From Tabrizicola caldifontis (GTDB lineage Bacteria > Pseudomonadota > Alphaproteobacteria > Rhodobacterales > Rhodobacteraceae), in NCBI RefSeq assembly GCF_004762095.1, contig NZ_SIJH01000010.1, forward strand, positions 96,078-160,077: a DNA stretch of 64,000 bases, given 5' to 3'. The stretch's first letter is position 1. Every line of letters starts with the position of its first letter. The position numbers and the translations under genes are program-made. Below are positions 29,229 to 37,790 of the stretch, piece by piece. The notes under the pieces were generated by a model. The model was not told where the DNA came from, did not search any database, and saw only the letters and a program-made list of their open reading frames with translations.

Positions 29229-30415
29229 TCTTCCACCGTCACCAGAATGTCGCCTGTGCCGCGCGGCTGGGGCAGGGGCAGGGTGATGCGGCGTTCAGGC
29301 AGACTGTCGATGCGCCTTTCCAGAAGCGTTGCGCCGTCCTGCGCCAGCCGCAAGCGGCCCCGGACCGGGCGGGCGAGGCGCAGTTGCAGCCGGCCTTGGG
29401 CGCCCGCGACGATCACCTGCGGCAGGGCGAGTTTCACCGCATCCGAGGCGATGCGCAGGCGGGCACCGCCGGGGGGGGGAAGTTGGCCCTTCAGCGCGGC
29501 ATGGATCGCGCCGGCCACATGCTGGCCTTCGGCCCAGCACCAGCCGGCTGTTTCCACCCCGCGCAAGAGGTTCCCGGCGGCGAAATAGGCCGGGTCGGTC
29601 AGGCGACCCCAGGGATCGACCACCGGGCCGCCGGAGGCGGGGTCAAGCTCCATGTGGCTTGCGCGGACCAGGGGGGCGTCGGGCCGGAAGCCGCCGGTGA
29701 TGATGACGCCGTCTGTCTCGATCTCGTCGGGGCCGTCAGGGGTATCGACCAGGATGCGTTCCACCCGGCTGCGACCGAGGATCTGGGTGATCCGCGTTTT
29801 GAGGCGCAGGGGCACGCCCAGCGCCCAGGGTAGCCAGCCGGCGGGTGCGCGGGCGGTGATGCGGGGGCCGGGTTCCAGCATGGCGACCGGCTTGATCCCG
29901 GCCTCGCGGCAGGTAAGCAGGGCCGAGAAGGCAACGAGTTCGGTGCCAAGGATCACCGGGCGACGGAAGGGGCGCTGATGATTCAGGTGGACGATGCCCT
30001 GCAGCGCGCCGGTGTTCAGGACGCCAGCCTGTTTCTCGCCGCCGATCAGGCGTGCGGCGCGGCTGGTTTCGCGCACGCCAGTGGCCAGCAGGACGGCGGG
30101 GGCGGTCAGGGTTTCGCTGCCTTCGGGCGAGGTGATCTCGATCCGCCCGCCGGGGTGCAGTGCGGTGACAGTTGTCAGCGTGCGGATCTCGGCGCCGGCG
30201 GCAAGGGCCTCGGCCGCCAGCCGGCGGGCATAGGCCGGGCCGAACATCGGACGGTGGAATTCGCGGAAGCCGTAGGGCGAATGGGCGCAGTGCCGGGGGA
30301 TGCCGCCGGGTTCGGGTTCCCGGTCCAGGACAAGCGTGCGGACGCCCCCGCGCGCAAGGCTCATGGCGGCGGAAAGGCCCGCAGGACCGGCGCCGATGAT
30401 GATGACCTCAGTCAT
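29225..30415 (-). CDS. FAD/NAD(P)-dependent oxidoreductase, GlpB-like partner
   Basis: A 396-residue two-dinucleotide-binding flavoprotein. The FAD motif VIIIGAGPAGLSAAMSLARGG is at the very start, the second nucleotide region is around PVILGTELVAFSALLTCREA, and YFAAGNLLRGVETAGWCWAEG is the C-terminal FAD contact. It pairs with the upstream DAO-type enzyme, a combination found where a polyol phosphate or hydroxy acid is oxidised and electrons are passed on. The start at MTEVIII overlaps the upstream stop by eight bases. No CPxGC-type DUF1667 module follows. Confidence 0.82.
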   Translation of the reverse strand: MTEVIIIGAGPAGLSAAMSLARGGVRTLVLDREPEPGGIPRHCAHSPYGFREFHRPMFGPAYARRLAAEALAAGAEIRTLTTVTALHPGGRIEITSPEGSETLTAPAVLLATGVRETSRAARLIGGEKQAGVLNTGALQGIVHLNHQRPFRRPVILGTELVAFSALLTCREAGIKPVAMLEPGPRITARAPAGWLPWALGVPLRLKTRITQILGRSRVERILVDTPDGPDEIETDGVIITGGFRPDAPLVRASHMELDPASGGPVVDPWGRLTDPAYFAAGNLLRGVETAGWCWAEGQHVAGAIHAALKGQLPPPGGARLRIASDAVKLALPQVIVAGAQGRLQLRLARPVRGRLRLAQDGATLLERRIDSLPERRITLPLPQPRGTGDILVTVEE

Positions 30416-31799
30416 CCTCGCCCCCGAGCATCGGCTGGGCAAGGCGGCCTTCGGTGATACGCGCCAGTTCGGCAGAGCAGTAGAAGCCCTGGCAGCGGCC
30501 CATGGTGACGCGGGTGCGGCGCTTGAGCCCGCCCATGTTGCCCGCAGTGAGGGGGCCAGTCAGGGCGGCCTCGACCTCGCGGCGGGTGACGAGTTCGCAA
30601 TGGCAGAGGATGCCGCCGTGGCCGGGCGCCTGCCAGTCGCGCGGGCCCTCGGTCGAAAGGTTGGGCATGCGTGGCCAGACGGGATCGGTCAGCGGCGTCC
30701 AGTTGCCCTTCGCAAGGCCAAGGACATGATCGGCGATGCCAAGGGCAGCGGAGAGGCCGGTGGAGCGGATGCCGCCGACGCAGATGTAGCCCTCGGCCAG
30801 GTCGTCGCGGATGCGGTATTCCTTCTCCTCAGTGGCCGGGCGCAGACCGGCATAGGTGGCTGTGACCTCGTGCCTCGCCAGGGCGGGCAGGATCTCGCAG
30901 CCGCGCCGGATCAGCGCCTGAAGCGTTGCGGTGTCCAGCGTGGCATGTTCGCGGTCGTCCTGCTCTTCTGCCGTGGGGCCGACCAGCAGATTGCCGAAGG
31001 CGGTGCGGCAGACGACGATGCCCTTGGTGATCTTCGTGGGCACCGGCAGGAGGATATGGCCGGCAAGCGCGGCGGCGGATTTGTCGAAGACCACGAACTG
31101 GCCCTTGCGCGGGCGGATCTCGAACCAGCTTTCGCCGATCAGGCGGCGGTCCACCTCATCCCCCCAGAGGCCGGCAGCGTTGATGACGAGGCCCGCCTCG
31201 ACCGCGCCTGCCGTGGTGGCAAGATGCCAGATGCCCTGTGATCGGCGCCCGGCCAGCACCTCGGCCTGTCGCATCAGGATCGCGCCGTTATCGAGCGCCT
31301 GCAGCAGATAGCCATGCGCGGCCGACCAGGGGTCGATCAGGTGTTCGCCGGGGACACGGAAGCCCGCCAGCACGCGGTCGGAGAGCGCCGGTTCCAAGGC
31401 GCGCGCTTCGGCAGTGGAGAGGGGCGAGACATCGGTGACACCGTTCGCCACCGCCTGCGCCATAAGGGCGGGCAGGCTGGCGACCTCTTCCTCGGTCCAG
31501 GCCAGCACCATGGCGCCGGAGCGAATCACCGGCAGGCCGAGCCGGTCACGGATCTCGTGGTACATTCGGTAACCTTCACGCACGCAGGCCAGCTCAAGGC
31601 TGCCTTCGGGCGCGTCGAACCCGGTATGGAGGATCGCCGAGTTGCCCTTGGAGGCGCCGTCCAGGACATCCACCGCCTTTTCCAGAACCACGACGCGCGC
31701 GCCCGCAAGGGTAAAGGCGCGCGCCAAGGCACAGCCCACCACCCCGGCACCGATCACCGCCACGTCATAGTTGGGCAGGAGGTCGGGCAAGGCGCTCAT
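30408..31799 (-). CDS. DAO-fold FAD oxidoreductase with BFD-like [2Fe-2S] domain, GlpA-like
   Basis: A 463-residue protein. Residues 1-360 are a DAO domain (YDVAVIGAGVVGCALARAF; substrate-side KGNSAILHTGFDA). The last 80 residues form a BFD-like iron-sulfur domain with CHCELVTRREVEAAL and GRCQGFYC. This is the build of GlpA-type glycerol-3-phosphate dehydrogenases and related L-2-hydroxyacid oxidases. First gene of the minus-strand operon, divergent from the deoR-type gene, with a TTGACA at 31850-31845 as possible -35. Confidence 0.85.
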   Translation of the reverse strand: MSALPDLLPNYDVAVIGAGVVGCALARAFTLAGARVVVLEKAVDVLDGASKGNSAILHTGFDAPEGSLELACVREGYRMYHEIRDRLGLPVIRSGAMVLAWTEEEVASLPALMAQAVANGVTDVSPLSTAEARALEPALSDRVLAGFRVPGEHLIDPWSAAHGYLLQALDNGAILMRQAEVLAGRRSQGIWHLATTAGAVEAGLVINAAGLWGDEVDRRLIGESWFEIRPRKGQFVVFDKSAAALAGHILLPVPTKITKGIVVCRTAFGNLLVGPTAEEQDDREHATLDTATLQALIRRGCEILPALARHEVTATYAGLRPATEEKEYRIRDDLAEGYICVGGIRSTGLSAALGIADHVLGLAKGNWTPLTDPVWPRMPNLSTEGPRDWQAPGHGGILCHCELVTRREVEAALTGPLTAGNMGGLKRRTRVTMGRCQGFYCSAELARITEGRLAQPMLGGEDD

Positions 31800-31815
31800 C
31801 CTTGGATTGTGGCTT

Positions 31816-31907
31816 TCAACAGGAATTGACTAAGCGGGCAATCCTGTCAAGCTGAGGTAGGCCGGCGTGGCAGAATTTTCACCGTCCGGTCAAGAAATCT
31901 GTTGACC
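31816..31907. promoter_or_regulatory. Cluster of TTGA/TCAA dyads between the polyol operon and deoR
   Basis: Three inverted repeats share the same half site: TCAA-N6-TTGA (31816-31829), TTGAC-N15-GTCAA (31826-31850) and GGTCAA-N8-TTGACC (31888-31907). The last overlaps a plausible -35 for the DeoR/TRAP side and the second contains TTGACA for the minus side. They are candidate operators for the adjacent DeoR-type repressor; binding is inferred. Confidence 0.5.
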
Positions 31908-31946
31908 TTGGCCGGCGCGCTTGGTCGGCTGCGGTTGAGGAAGGTC

Positions 31947-32705
31947 ATGAAGCCGCACGAACGACAGCCTCAGATCGAGGCGATCATCCGGCGCGAAGGG
32001 GAAGCCTCGGTCGAAATGCTGGCAGCACGCTTCGACGTATCGGCCGAGACGATCCGGCGCGACCTGTCGCTGCTTGCCGAACGGGGCCGTGTGCAGAAGG
32101 TGCATGGCGGGGCCAGGCGTCCGCTTCTGGTCGCCGAGCCCAGCCACGAGGTGCGCGAGGTCGTTTCGGCGGCGGAAAAGGCGCAGATCGGGCGGCGTCT
32201 GGCGGATGCAGTCGGCCCGGGCGAGACGCTGTTCATCGACACCGGATCGACCACGCTGGCCGCGGCCGAACCGCTGGCGGCGGTTCCCGGGTTGACGGTG
32301 ATCACCAATTCCTGCCGGCTGGCAGAAAGGCTGGCGCAGGCCGGCTCGGATGCGGTGATTCACCTTCTGGGGGGGCGCTACGGGGCGGACAATGCCCAGA
32401 CCACGGGCAGCGCCGTGATCGAGCAGATTGCCCTTTTTCGCGCCGACCGGGCGGTGCTGACGGTGGCAGCCTTCGATCCGGCGGTGGGGGCGATGGACGC
32501 AAGTCTTGACGAGGCCCAGGTCGCCCGGGCCATGATCCGCAACGCGCGCAGCGTCACGCTGCTGGCCGATGCCACGAAATTCGGTCGTTACGCGGCCTAT
32601 GCGGTCTGCGGGACCGCGGATGCGGATCTTGTGATCAGTGACGGACGTTTGAACAGGGCGCACCGCGAGGCGCTGAAGGACAGGGGAGTGGAGCTTTGGA
32701 CATGA
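31947..32705 (+). CDS. DeoR-family transcriptional repressor
   Basis: A 252-residue regulator. The N-terminal winged helix (ERQPQIEAIIRREGEASVEMLAARFDVSAETIRRDLSLLAERG) is classical DeoR, and the C-terminal DeoRC sugar-phosphate sensor has FIDTGSTTLAAAEPL and VITNSCRLAERL. I start at MKPHERQ after GAGGAAGG. It lies between a divergently read kinase/oxidoreductase operon and a TRAP transporter, so its likely effector is the phosphorylated product of the FGGY kinase. Confidence 0.9.
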   Translation: MKPHERQPQIEAIIRREGEASVEMLAARFDVSAETIRRDLSLLAERGRVQKVHGGARRPLLVAEPSHEVREVVSAAEKAQIGRRLADAVGPGETLFIDTGSTTLAAAEPLAAVPGLTVITNSCRLAERLAQAGSDAVIHLLGGRYGADNAQTTGSAVIEQIALFRADRAVLTVAAFDPAVGAMDASLDEAQVARAMIRNARSVTLLADATKFGRYAAYAVCGTADADLVISDGRLNRAHREALKDRGVELWT

Positions 32706-32730
32706 CGATGCAGCCAGATGCGGGGGCATC

Positions 32731-33240
32731 ATGCCGCGCGTGATACGGTCCTATGTGCGGATCGTGGACAAGGTGTCGGACTGGGTGGGATACCTGGCCG
32801 CATCGCTGATCTTCATGATGGTGGCGACGCTTCTGTTCGATGCGCTGACGCGCAACGTGATCCGGGTGCCCGTCCACTGGGCGATCGAACTGACGCAGTT
32901 CACGCTGGCCGCCTATTACTTCATGGGGGGGGCGATCACGCTGAAGAACAACAGCCATGTTCGGATGGATCTCTGGTATGCCAACCTTTCGGACCGCGCC
33001 AAGGCGAAGCTGGATCTGGTCACGGTCTTCTGCCTGATCTTCTATCTGGTCGTGATGCTGATCGGTTCGATCTCGTCGCTGCAATACGCGATTGCAACGG
33101 GGGAACGGCGGTTTTCCATCTGGAACCCCTCGACGATCCCGATCAAGTCGCTGCTGACGGTGTGTCTGGTGCTGATGCTGTTGCAGGCGGTGTCGCTGGT
33201 ATTCAAGCACATCGCCACCCTGCGTGGGGAGCAGCTGTAA
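32731..33240 (+). CDS. TRAP transporter small permease (DctQ)
   Basis: A 169-residue protein with four hydrophobic segments and the DctQ-typical stretch HWAIELTQFTLAAYYFMGGAITLKNNSHVRMDLWY (about residues 49-84). With DctM and DctP it forms a Na+ or H+ driven periplasmic-binding importer. The gene abuts dctM with no spacer (TAA-ATG) and begins 25 bases after deoR, suggesting one transcript. Confidence 0.9.
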   Translation: MPRVIRSYVRIVDKVSDWVGYLAASLIFMMVATLLFDALTRNVIRVPVHWAIELTQFTLAAYYFMGGAITLKNNSHVRMDLWYANLSDRAKAKLDLVTVFCLIFYLVVMLIGSISSLQYAIATGERRFSIWNPSTIPIKSLLTVCLVLMLLQAVSLVFKHIATLRGEQL

Positions 33241-34578
33241 ATGTCGTACGAGATGATTGCACTGCTGATGTTCGCCTCGATGGCGCTGCTGCTGGTGACC
33301 GGCCAGCGGGTCTTTGCTGCCATCGGCTTTGTGGCGGCAGGGGCGGCGCTGCTGCTTTATGGCAACGGGGCGATCGAACTGCCCTACAACCAGGTCTTCA
33401 AGCTGTTCAACTGGTATGCGCTGCTGACGCTGCCGATGTTCATCTACATGGGCTACATCCTGGCGGAATCGGGGATCGCCGAAGACCTCTACAAGATGAT
33501 GCATGTCTGGTTCGGCCGGGTGCCGGGGGGGCTGGCCATCGGGACGATCCTGGTCATGGTCATCATCTCGGCGATGAACGGGCTGTCGGTCGCGGGCATG
33601 GCCATCGGCGCGACTATCGCCCTGCCCGAGATGCTGCGGCGGGGTTACGACAAGGTGCTGATTTCCGGTGTGGTGCAGGGCGGGTCGTCCCTGGGCATCC
33701 TGATCCCGCCTTCGGTCGTGCTGGTGCTTTACGGCATGATCGCGCGGCAGCCGGTATCGAAGCTGTGGTTCGCGGGCCTGGTGCCGGGGCTGATCATGGC
33801 GGCGATGTTCATTGTCTACATCCTGATCCGCGCCAAGCTGAACCCCAAGCTCGCCCCACCGGTTCCCAGGGAAGAGCTGGAGATGCCCTTCCTGCAAAAG
33901 CTGGCGCTGGCGCGGGCCGGGATCATCCCGTTCCTGATCTTCTTCCTGATGACCGGGCTGTTCGTCTTCGGCTACACGAGCCTGGTGGAAAGTTCGGCCG
34001 TGGGGGCGACGGCGGCGACGCTGGCGGCGGTACTCAAGGGTCGCTTCACCTGGCGGCTGATCCGCGAGACGTCGATGAAGACGCTTGCGGTGTCCAGCAT
34101 GTTCCTGTGGCTGATCCTGGCCGCGCTGGCCTTCGGATCCGTCTTCGACGGGCTGGGCGCAGTCAAGGCGGTCGAGCGGCTTTTCCTGACGCAGTGGGAT
34201 CTGTCGCCCTGGACGATCATAATAATGATGCAGCTCAGCTTCCTGCTTCTGGGAATGTTCCTTGACGACACGGCCATGCTGGTGATCGTGGCGCCGCTTT
34301 ACATTCCGCTGGTCGCCAGCCTGGATCTGGGCTTCGACAATCAGCTGATCTGGTACGGCGTTCTTTACACGATCACCTGCCAGATCGCCTACATCACGCC
34401 GCCCTTCGGCTACAACCTGTTCCTCATGCGCTCGCTCGCCCCGCGCGAGATCACCCTGCCGGACATCTACCGCTCGATCTGGCCCTTCGCAGCCATGATG
34501 GCGCTGACCATCGTGCTGTTGATGATGTTTCCGCAGATCGCGCTCTGGCTGCCCGAGCACATGAACGTCAGGGGTTGA
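33241..34578 (+). CDS. TRAP transporter large permease (DctM)
   Basis: A 445-residue membrane protein with about 12 helices. Family marks include the SAMNGLSVAGMAIGATIALPEM turn region, GGSSLGILIPPSVVLVLYG (about residues 145-165) and LGMFLDDTAMLVIVAPLYIPL. It carries the transport pathway and couples to the ion gradient. It lies between the small permease and the binding protein in normal TRAP order Q-M-P. Confidence 0.92.
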   Translation: MSYEMIALLMFASMALLLVTGQRVFAAIGFVAAGAALLLYGNGAIELPYNQVFKLFNWYALLTLPMFIYMGYILAESGIAEDLYKMMHVWFGRVPGGLAIGTILVMVIISAMNGLSVAGMAIGATIALPEMLRRGYDKVLISGVVQGGSSLGILIPPSVVLVLYGMIARQPVSKLWFAGLVPGLIMAAMFIVYILIRAKLNPKLAPPVPREELEMPFLQKLALARAGIIPFLIFFLMTGLFVFGYTSLVESSAVGATAATLAAVLKGRFTWRLIRETSMKTLAVSSMFLWLILAALAFGSVFDGLGAVKAVERLFLTQWDLSPWTIIIMMQLSFLLLGMFLDDTAMLVIVAPLYIPLVASLDLGFDNQLIWYGVLYTITCQIAYITPPFGYNLFLMRSLAPREITLPDIYRSIWPFAAMMALTIVLLMMFPQIALWLPEHMNVRG

Positions 34579-34632
34579 CCCACCCATCACCCACCGGGGC
34601 CGACAGAGCCCGCAACAACAGAGGAGACGACG

Positions 34633-35721
34633 ATGACCGACCAGAAACCGCAAAGCCCGTCCGAGGCGATCCTTGCCTCGCGCCGCAGCTTCCTGCGCAA
34701 GTCCGTCATGGGCGCGGGCGCCGTGGCCGGGGCGACGCTGGCCGCACCTGCCGTGATTGCCCAGACGGGCCCGATCAAGTGGCGCCTGCAGACCTACTCC
34801 GGCGCACCCTTGGGCGCGCATGTGATCAAGCCACAGATCGACGCCTTCAATGCCGCCGCCAATGGCGAGATGGAGATCGAGCTTTACTACGCCGATCAGC
34901 TTGTACCTACCGCCGACCTGTTCCGCGCGCTGCAGAACGGTACGCTCGACGCCGTGCAGTCGGACGAGGCGACCATGGCCTCGCCGGTCGATATCTCGGT
35001 CTTCGGCGGCTACTTCCCGTTTGCCACCCGCTACAGCCTGGATGTGCCGGCGCTGTTCCGCTACTACGGACTGCAGGAAATCTGGGAAGAGGCCTACAGC
35101 GAGGTCGAGGGCGTGACCTGGCTTTCCTGCGGTGCCTGGGATCCGCTGCACATCTTCACGGTGAACAAGCCGATCCGCAGCCTGGCCGACATGAACGGCC
35201 TGCGCGTGTTCGGCGTGCCCACCGCCGGGCGCTTCCTGGCCCGCTATGGCCTGATCCCGGTGACGATCCCGTGGGATAACGTCGAGGTCGCGATGCAGAC
35301 CGGCGAGATTGACGGCGTGGCCTGGTGCGGCTTCACCGAGGCCTACGAAGTCGGCTGGGCCGATGTCTGCAAGTATGCCCTGACGAACTCGGTCACCGGT
35401 GCCTGGTTCGGCAGCTATTTCGCCAACACCGCCAGCTGGCAGAAGGTCCCGCCGCACCTGCAGGAGCTGTTCAAGATCACCATCGACCAGTCGCACTACT
35501 ACCGGGCGGTCTGGTACTGGGGCGGCGAGGCCAAGCTGCGCGTCGAGGGCGAGAAGATGGAGCTGACCTCGCTGCCTGACGAGGAATGGGCGCAGGTGGT
35601 CAAGGACGCCGAAGGCTTCTGGGACGAGATCGCCGCCCAGTCGCCGCGGTCTGCCAAGGTGGTCGAGGCGTTCAAGAAATACGCCGAGACGATGGAGAAG
35701 GCGGGCTATCCCTACCGCTAG
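34633..35721 (+). CDS. TRAP transporter periplasmic binding protein (DctP) with Tat signal
   Basis: A 362-residue DctP-type solute receptor. The first 40 residues are a twin-arginine signal (ASRRSFLRKSVMGAGAVAGA) ending near AVIAQ, so the protein would be exported folded. The mature part has the DctP features GLRVFGVPTAGRFLARYG (ligand arginine region) and QTGEIDGVAWCGFTEAYEVGW. The Trp/Cys/Tyr pattern here resembles keto-acid/lactate type receptors more than C4-dicarboxylate ones. Ligand unknown; the context suggests a polyol-derived acid. Confidence 0.9.
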   Translation: MTDQKPQSPSEAILASRRSFLRKSVMGAGAVAGATLAAPAVIAQTGPIKWRLQTYSGAPLGAHVIKPQIDAFNAAANGEMEIELYYADQLVPTADLFRALQNGTLDAVQSDEATMASPVDISVFGGYFPFATRYSLDVPALFRYYGLQEIWEEAYSEVEGVTWLSCGAWDPLHIFTVNKPIRSLADMNGLRVFGVPTAGRFLARYGLIPVTIPWDNVEVAMQTGEIDGVAWCGFTEAYEVGWADVCKYALTNSVTGAWFGSYFANTASWQKVPPHLQELFKITIDQSHYYRAVWYWGGEAKLRVEGEKMELTSLPDEEWAQVVKDAEGFWDEIAAQSPRSAKVVEAFKKYAETMEKAGYPYR

Positions 35722-35753
35722 GTTCGGCTGCCCGACGAGCAACGGAAAGGCAG

Positions 35754-35775
35754 GGGTGGGCAGCGATGCCCACCC
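35754..35775. terminator. Bidirectional hairpin between dctP and flavin reductase gene
   Basis: GGGTGGGCA (35754-35762) pairs perfectly with TGCCCACCC (35767-35775) around a GCGA tetraloop. It separates two convergent genes, and the last base of the stem belongs to the flavin reductase stop codon. Read on the minus strand it is CGTAGGGTGGGC..., similar to a hairpin at 47985-48010. Confidence 0.75.
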
Positions 35776-36344
35776 TACGGTCGGCGAAGTTCGACGACCT
35801 CGCGCACGAAGGTATAGTCGTGGTAGCCCAGCCGCGCCGCCGGGGCATAGCGGGTATAGTCCAGCCTGCCGTTCACGATGCAGTCGTCGCGCAGGTGCAC
35901 GCCTACCACCTCGCCGATCACCAGATGATCGTCTACCGGCAGGTCGATGATCTGCATCACCCGGCATTCCAGCGTTGCGGGCGCATCCGCCACGCGCGGG
36001 CAGTCGATCACCTGGCATTCCGCCTTGGCTACGCCCACGGTCTGGAACTCGTCGGTCCCGCGGGGAAAGCGGGCCGAGGTCGCGTTCATCGCCTGCAGCG
36101 CGGACTCGGCCACGATGTTCACTGCAAAGACCCCAGTTTCGCGCACGTTCGCCACCGTATCCAGCGGATCGCCGGAGAACATTACCTTGGGCGGCGTGTA
36201 GCCCACCGCGTTGAAGAAGGAATAGGGTGCCAGATTGTCGCCTGCCCCGGCTCGCGTGGATATCCATGCGATGGGGCGCGGCGCGACGATGGCGGAAAAC
36301 GGGTTGTGGCGCAGGCCGTGGCCTTCGGCGGGGCGGTAGAACAT
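35775..36344 (-). CDS. Flavin reductase-like FMN-binding split-barrel protein
   Basis: A 189-residue protein of the flavin reductase-like family: NPFSAIVAPRPIAWIST, NLAPYSFFNAVGYTPPKVMFSGD (FMN contacts) and FAVNIVAESALQAMNATSA. Members of this branch reduce FMN or act as partner reductases; some have no known substrate. The start at MFYRPAEGHG is preferred because upstream frame sequence overlaps the divergent acetyltransferase gene. It is isolated by the terminator on its 3' side. Confidence 0.85.
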   Translation of the reverse strand: MFYRPAEGHGLRHNPFSAIVAPRPIAWISTRAGAGDNLAPYSFFNAVGYTPPKVMFSGDPLDTVANVRETGVFAVNIVAESALQAMNATSARFPRGTDEFQTVGVAKAECQVIDCPRVADAPATLECRVMQIIDLPVDDHLVIGEVVGVHLRDDCIVNGRLDYTRYAPAARLGYHDYTFVREVVELRRP

Positions 36345-36373
36345 TGGGCTGCCTTTCGCGATTTGATCCTGAC

Positions 36374-36913
36374 ATGTCGGCATGTTACGGCGCGGCTCAC
36401 AAGCAGATTCGGGAACGGGGCGCGGGCGTGTATCGGCTGGAGGAAGAGACCGAAGCCGACTGGTGGGAGGTCGAGGCGCTTTACGATCTTTGCTTCGCGC
36501 CGGGGCGGACGGCACTGTCGTCCTACCGTCTGCGTGAAGGGGTGCCGACCGTCGCCCCCCTGTGCCTGACCTTGCGCGACGAGGATGGCACCCTTGCCGC
36601 GGCAATCCGCTATTGGCCCGTGCGCGTCGGCGGGCATGACACGCTGCTTCTGGGCCCCGTCGCGGTTCATCCGACCCGACAGGGTGAAGGGCTGGGCGCG
36701 CTCTTGATCAACGAAAGCCTGGCCGAGGCACGGCGGCTGGGATGGGAGCGCGTGCTGCTGGTGGGGGATGCCCCCTATTACGGTCGATTCGGGTTTCGCA
36801 AGCTGGAGGGGGTTGAGATGCCGCCACCCACCAACCCGGATCGCGTGCTGGGGCTGGAACTGAAGGCCGGCTCGTGGAAGGGCGTGACGGGACAGGTCGT
36901 CAAAGCGACCTGA
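36374..36913 (+). CDS. GNAT-family N-acetyltransferase
   Basis: A 179-residue acetyltransferase. The acetyl-CoA motif A is LGPVAVHPTRQGEGLGALLINESL (about residues 94-117), with motif B VLLVGDAPYYGRFGFRKLEG, typical of the YhbS-like group. The ATG at 36374 is 29 bases from the divergent gene; a GTG at 36428 begins at the first structured residues (VYRLEEETE) and is an alternative. Substrate unknown. Confidence 0.82.
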   Translation: MSACYGAAHKQIRERGAGVYRLEEETEADWWEVEALYDLCFAPGRTALSSYRLREGVPTVAPLCLTLRDEDGTLAAAIRYWPVRVGGHDTLLLGPVAVHPTRQGEGLGALLINESLAEARRLGWERVLLVGDAPYYGRFGFRKLEGVEMPPPTNPDRVLGLELKAGSWKGVTGQVVKAT

Positions 36914-36952
36914 GATCATTGCGACGTCGCGCGCCGGGGCCATATTCAGGGC

Positions 36953-37705
36953 ATGGATCAGAACCTGCCCATGCCCCTTGCCCCCGACCTGTCGGCGGAA
37001 ATCGCCGAACTTGCCCGCTGCCACGTCCGGGCAAACGGTCCGTTCATGCGGCTGGTGACGCGCCTGGGCGGCAAGCTGGAAGATCAGCTGAAGCTTGTTC
37101 CCGAATCCTTCCGCGATCAGCTGGACCGGGCAACGGCGCGGGCCCTTGAAGTGTCATATGGTCTTGCTTCACGGGCACCCGACATGGGGGGGCGCGCGCC
37201 TCTGGCGGCAGTGGTCGCCTCGGGTGCGGCGGGGGGCGCAGGGGGCATCGCCTCGGCGTTGGCGGAACTGCCGGTAACGGTGACGCTGATCCTGACCGCG
37301 ATCAGGGCCGAGGCGCGCGCGGCAGGGTTCGACCCGGACGATCCGGCGATTCGGGCCGAATGCCTGCGTGTCTTCGGGGCGGGCAGTCCGCTGGCACAGG
37401 ACGATGGGGTGAACACGTCGTTCTTCACAGCCCGGCTGACGCTGACCGGGCAGGCGGTGCAGAACCTGATCGCCTCTGTCGCGCCCCGTCTGGCCGCCGT
37501 ACTGGGCCAGAAGCTGGCGGCGCAGGCGGTGCCGGTACTGGGCGCGCTATCAGGTGCGGCGCTGAACGCGGCCTTCCTGAACTATTACCGCGAAATTGCC
37601 CGTATCCGCTTTGCGCTTCTGCGCCTGGCCGGGGTGCATGGGGCCGAGACCGTGCTCGCGGCCTTCCGTGCTGCGGTCGAGCCGCCGCGGATCAGGCGGG
37701 CCTGA
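36953..37705 (+). CDS. EcsC-family protein
   Basis: A 250-residue protein with Gly/Ala-rich hydrophobic stretches around AAVVASGAAGGAGGIASALAELPVTVTLILTAI (about residues 82-115), the core of EcsC-family proteins, and a second one near GALSGAALNAAFLNYYREIARIRFALLRLA. EcsC-type proteins are membrane-associated and of poorly defined role. It follows the acetyltransferase by 39 bases and could share its transcript. Confidence 0.75.
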   Translation: MDQNLPMPLAPDLSAEIAELARCHVRANGPFMRLVTRLGGKLEDQLKLVPESFRDQLDRATARALEVSYGLASRAPDMGGRAPLAAVVASGAAGGAGGIASALAELPVTVTLILTAIRAEARAAGFDPDDPAIRAECLRVFGAGSPLAQDDGVNTSFFTARLTLTGQAVQNLIASVAPRLAAVLGQKLAAQAVPVLGALSGAALNAAFLNYYREIARIRFALLRLAGVHGAETVLAAFRAAVEPPRIRRA

Positions 37706-37718
37706 GCGCGGCGGCCAC

Positions 37719-37752
37719 GAATTTTCTGCGAAAATTCTTGGGTTTCCCCAAG
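37719..37752. terminator. Tandem hairpins after the EcsC gene
   Basis: GAATTTTC-TGC-GAAAATTC (37719-37737) is a perfect AT-rich palindromic stem, immediately followed by CTTGGG-TTTC-CCCAAG (37737-37752). The pair sits 14 bases after one gene and 39 before the next. The first hairpin with its flanking T-run could terminate in either direction. Confidence 0.6.
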
Positions 37753-37790
37753 GGCGGCGCTACACCCCGCCCAAAACGGGGAGGCATGTG

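Noticed and set aside
32635..36375. Minus-strand open frame of 1246 codons opposite the DeoR/TRAP genes
   Set aside because: It covers four genes with clear families on the plus strand; the composition is typical of a shadow frame.
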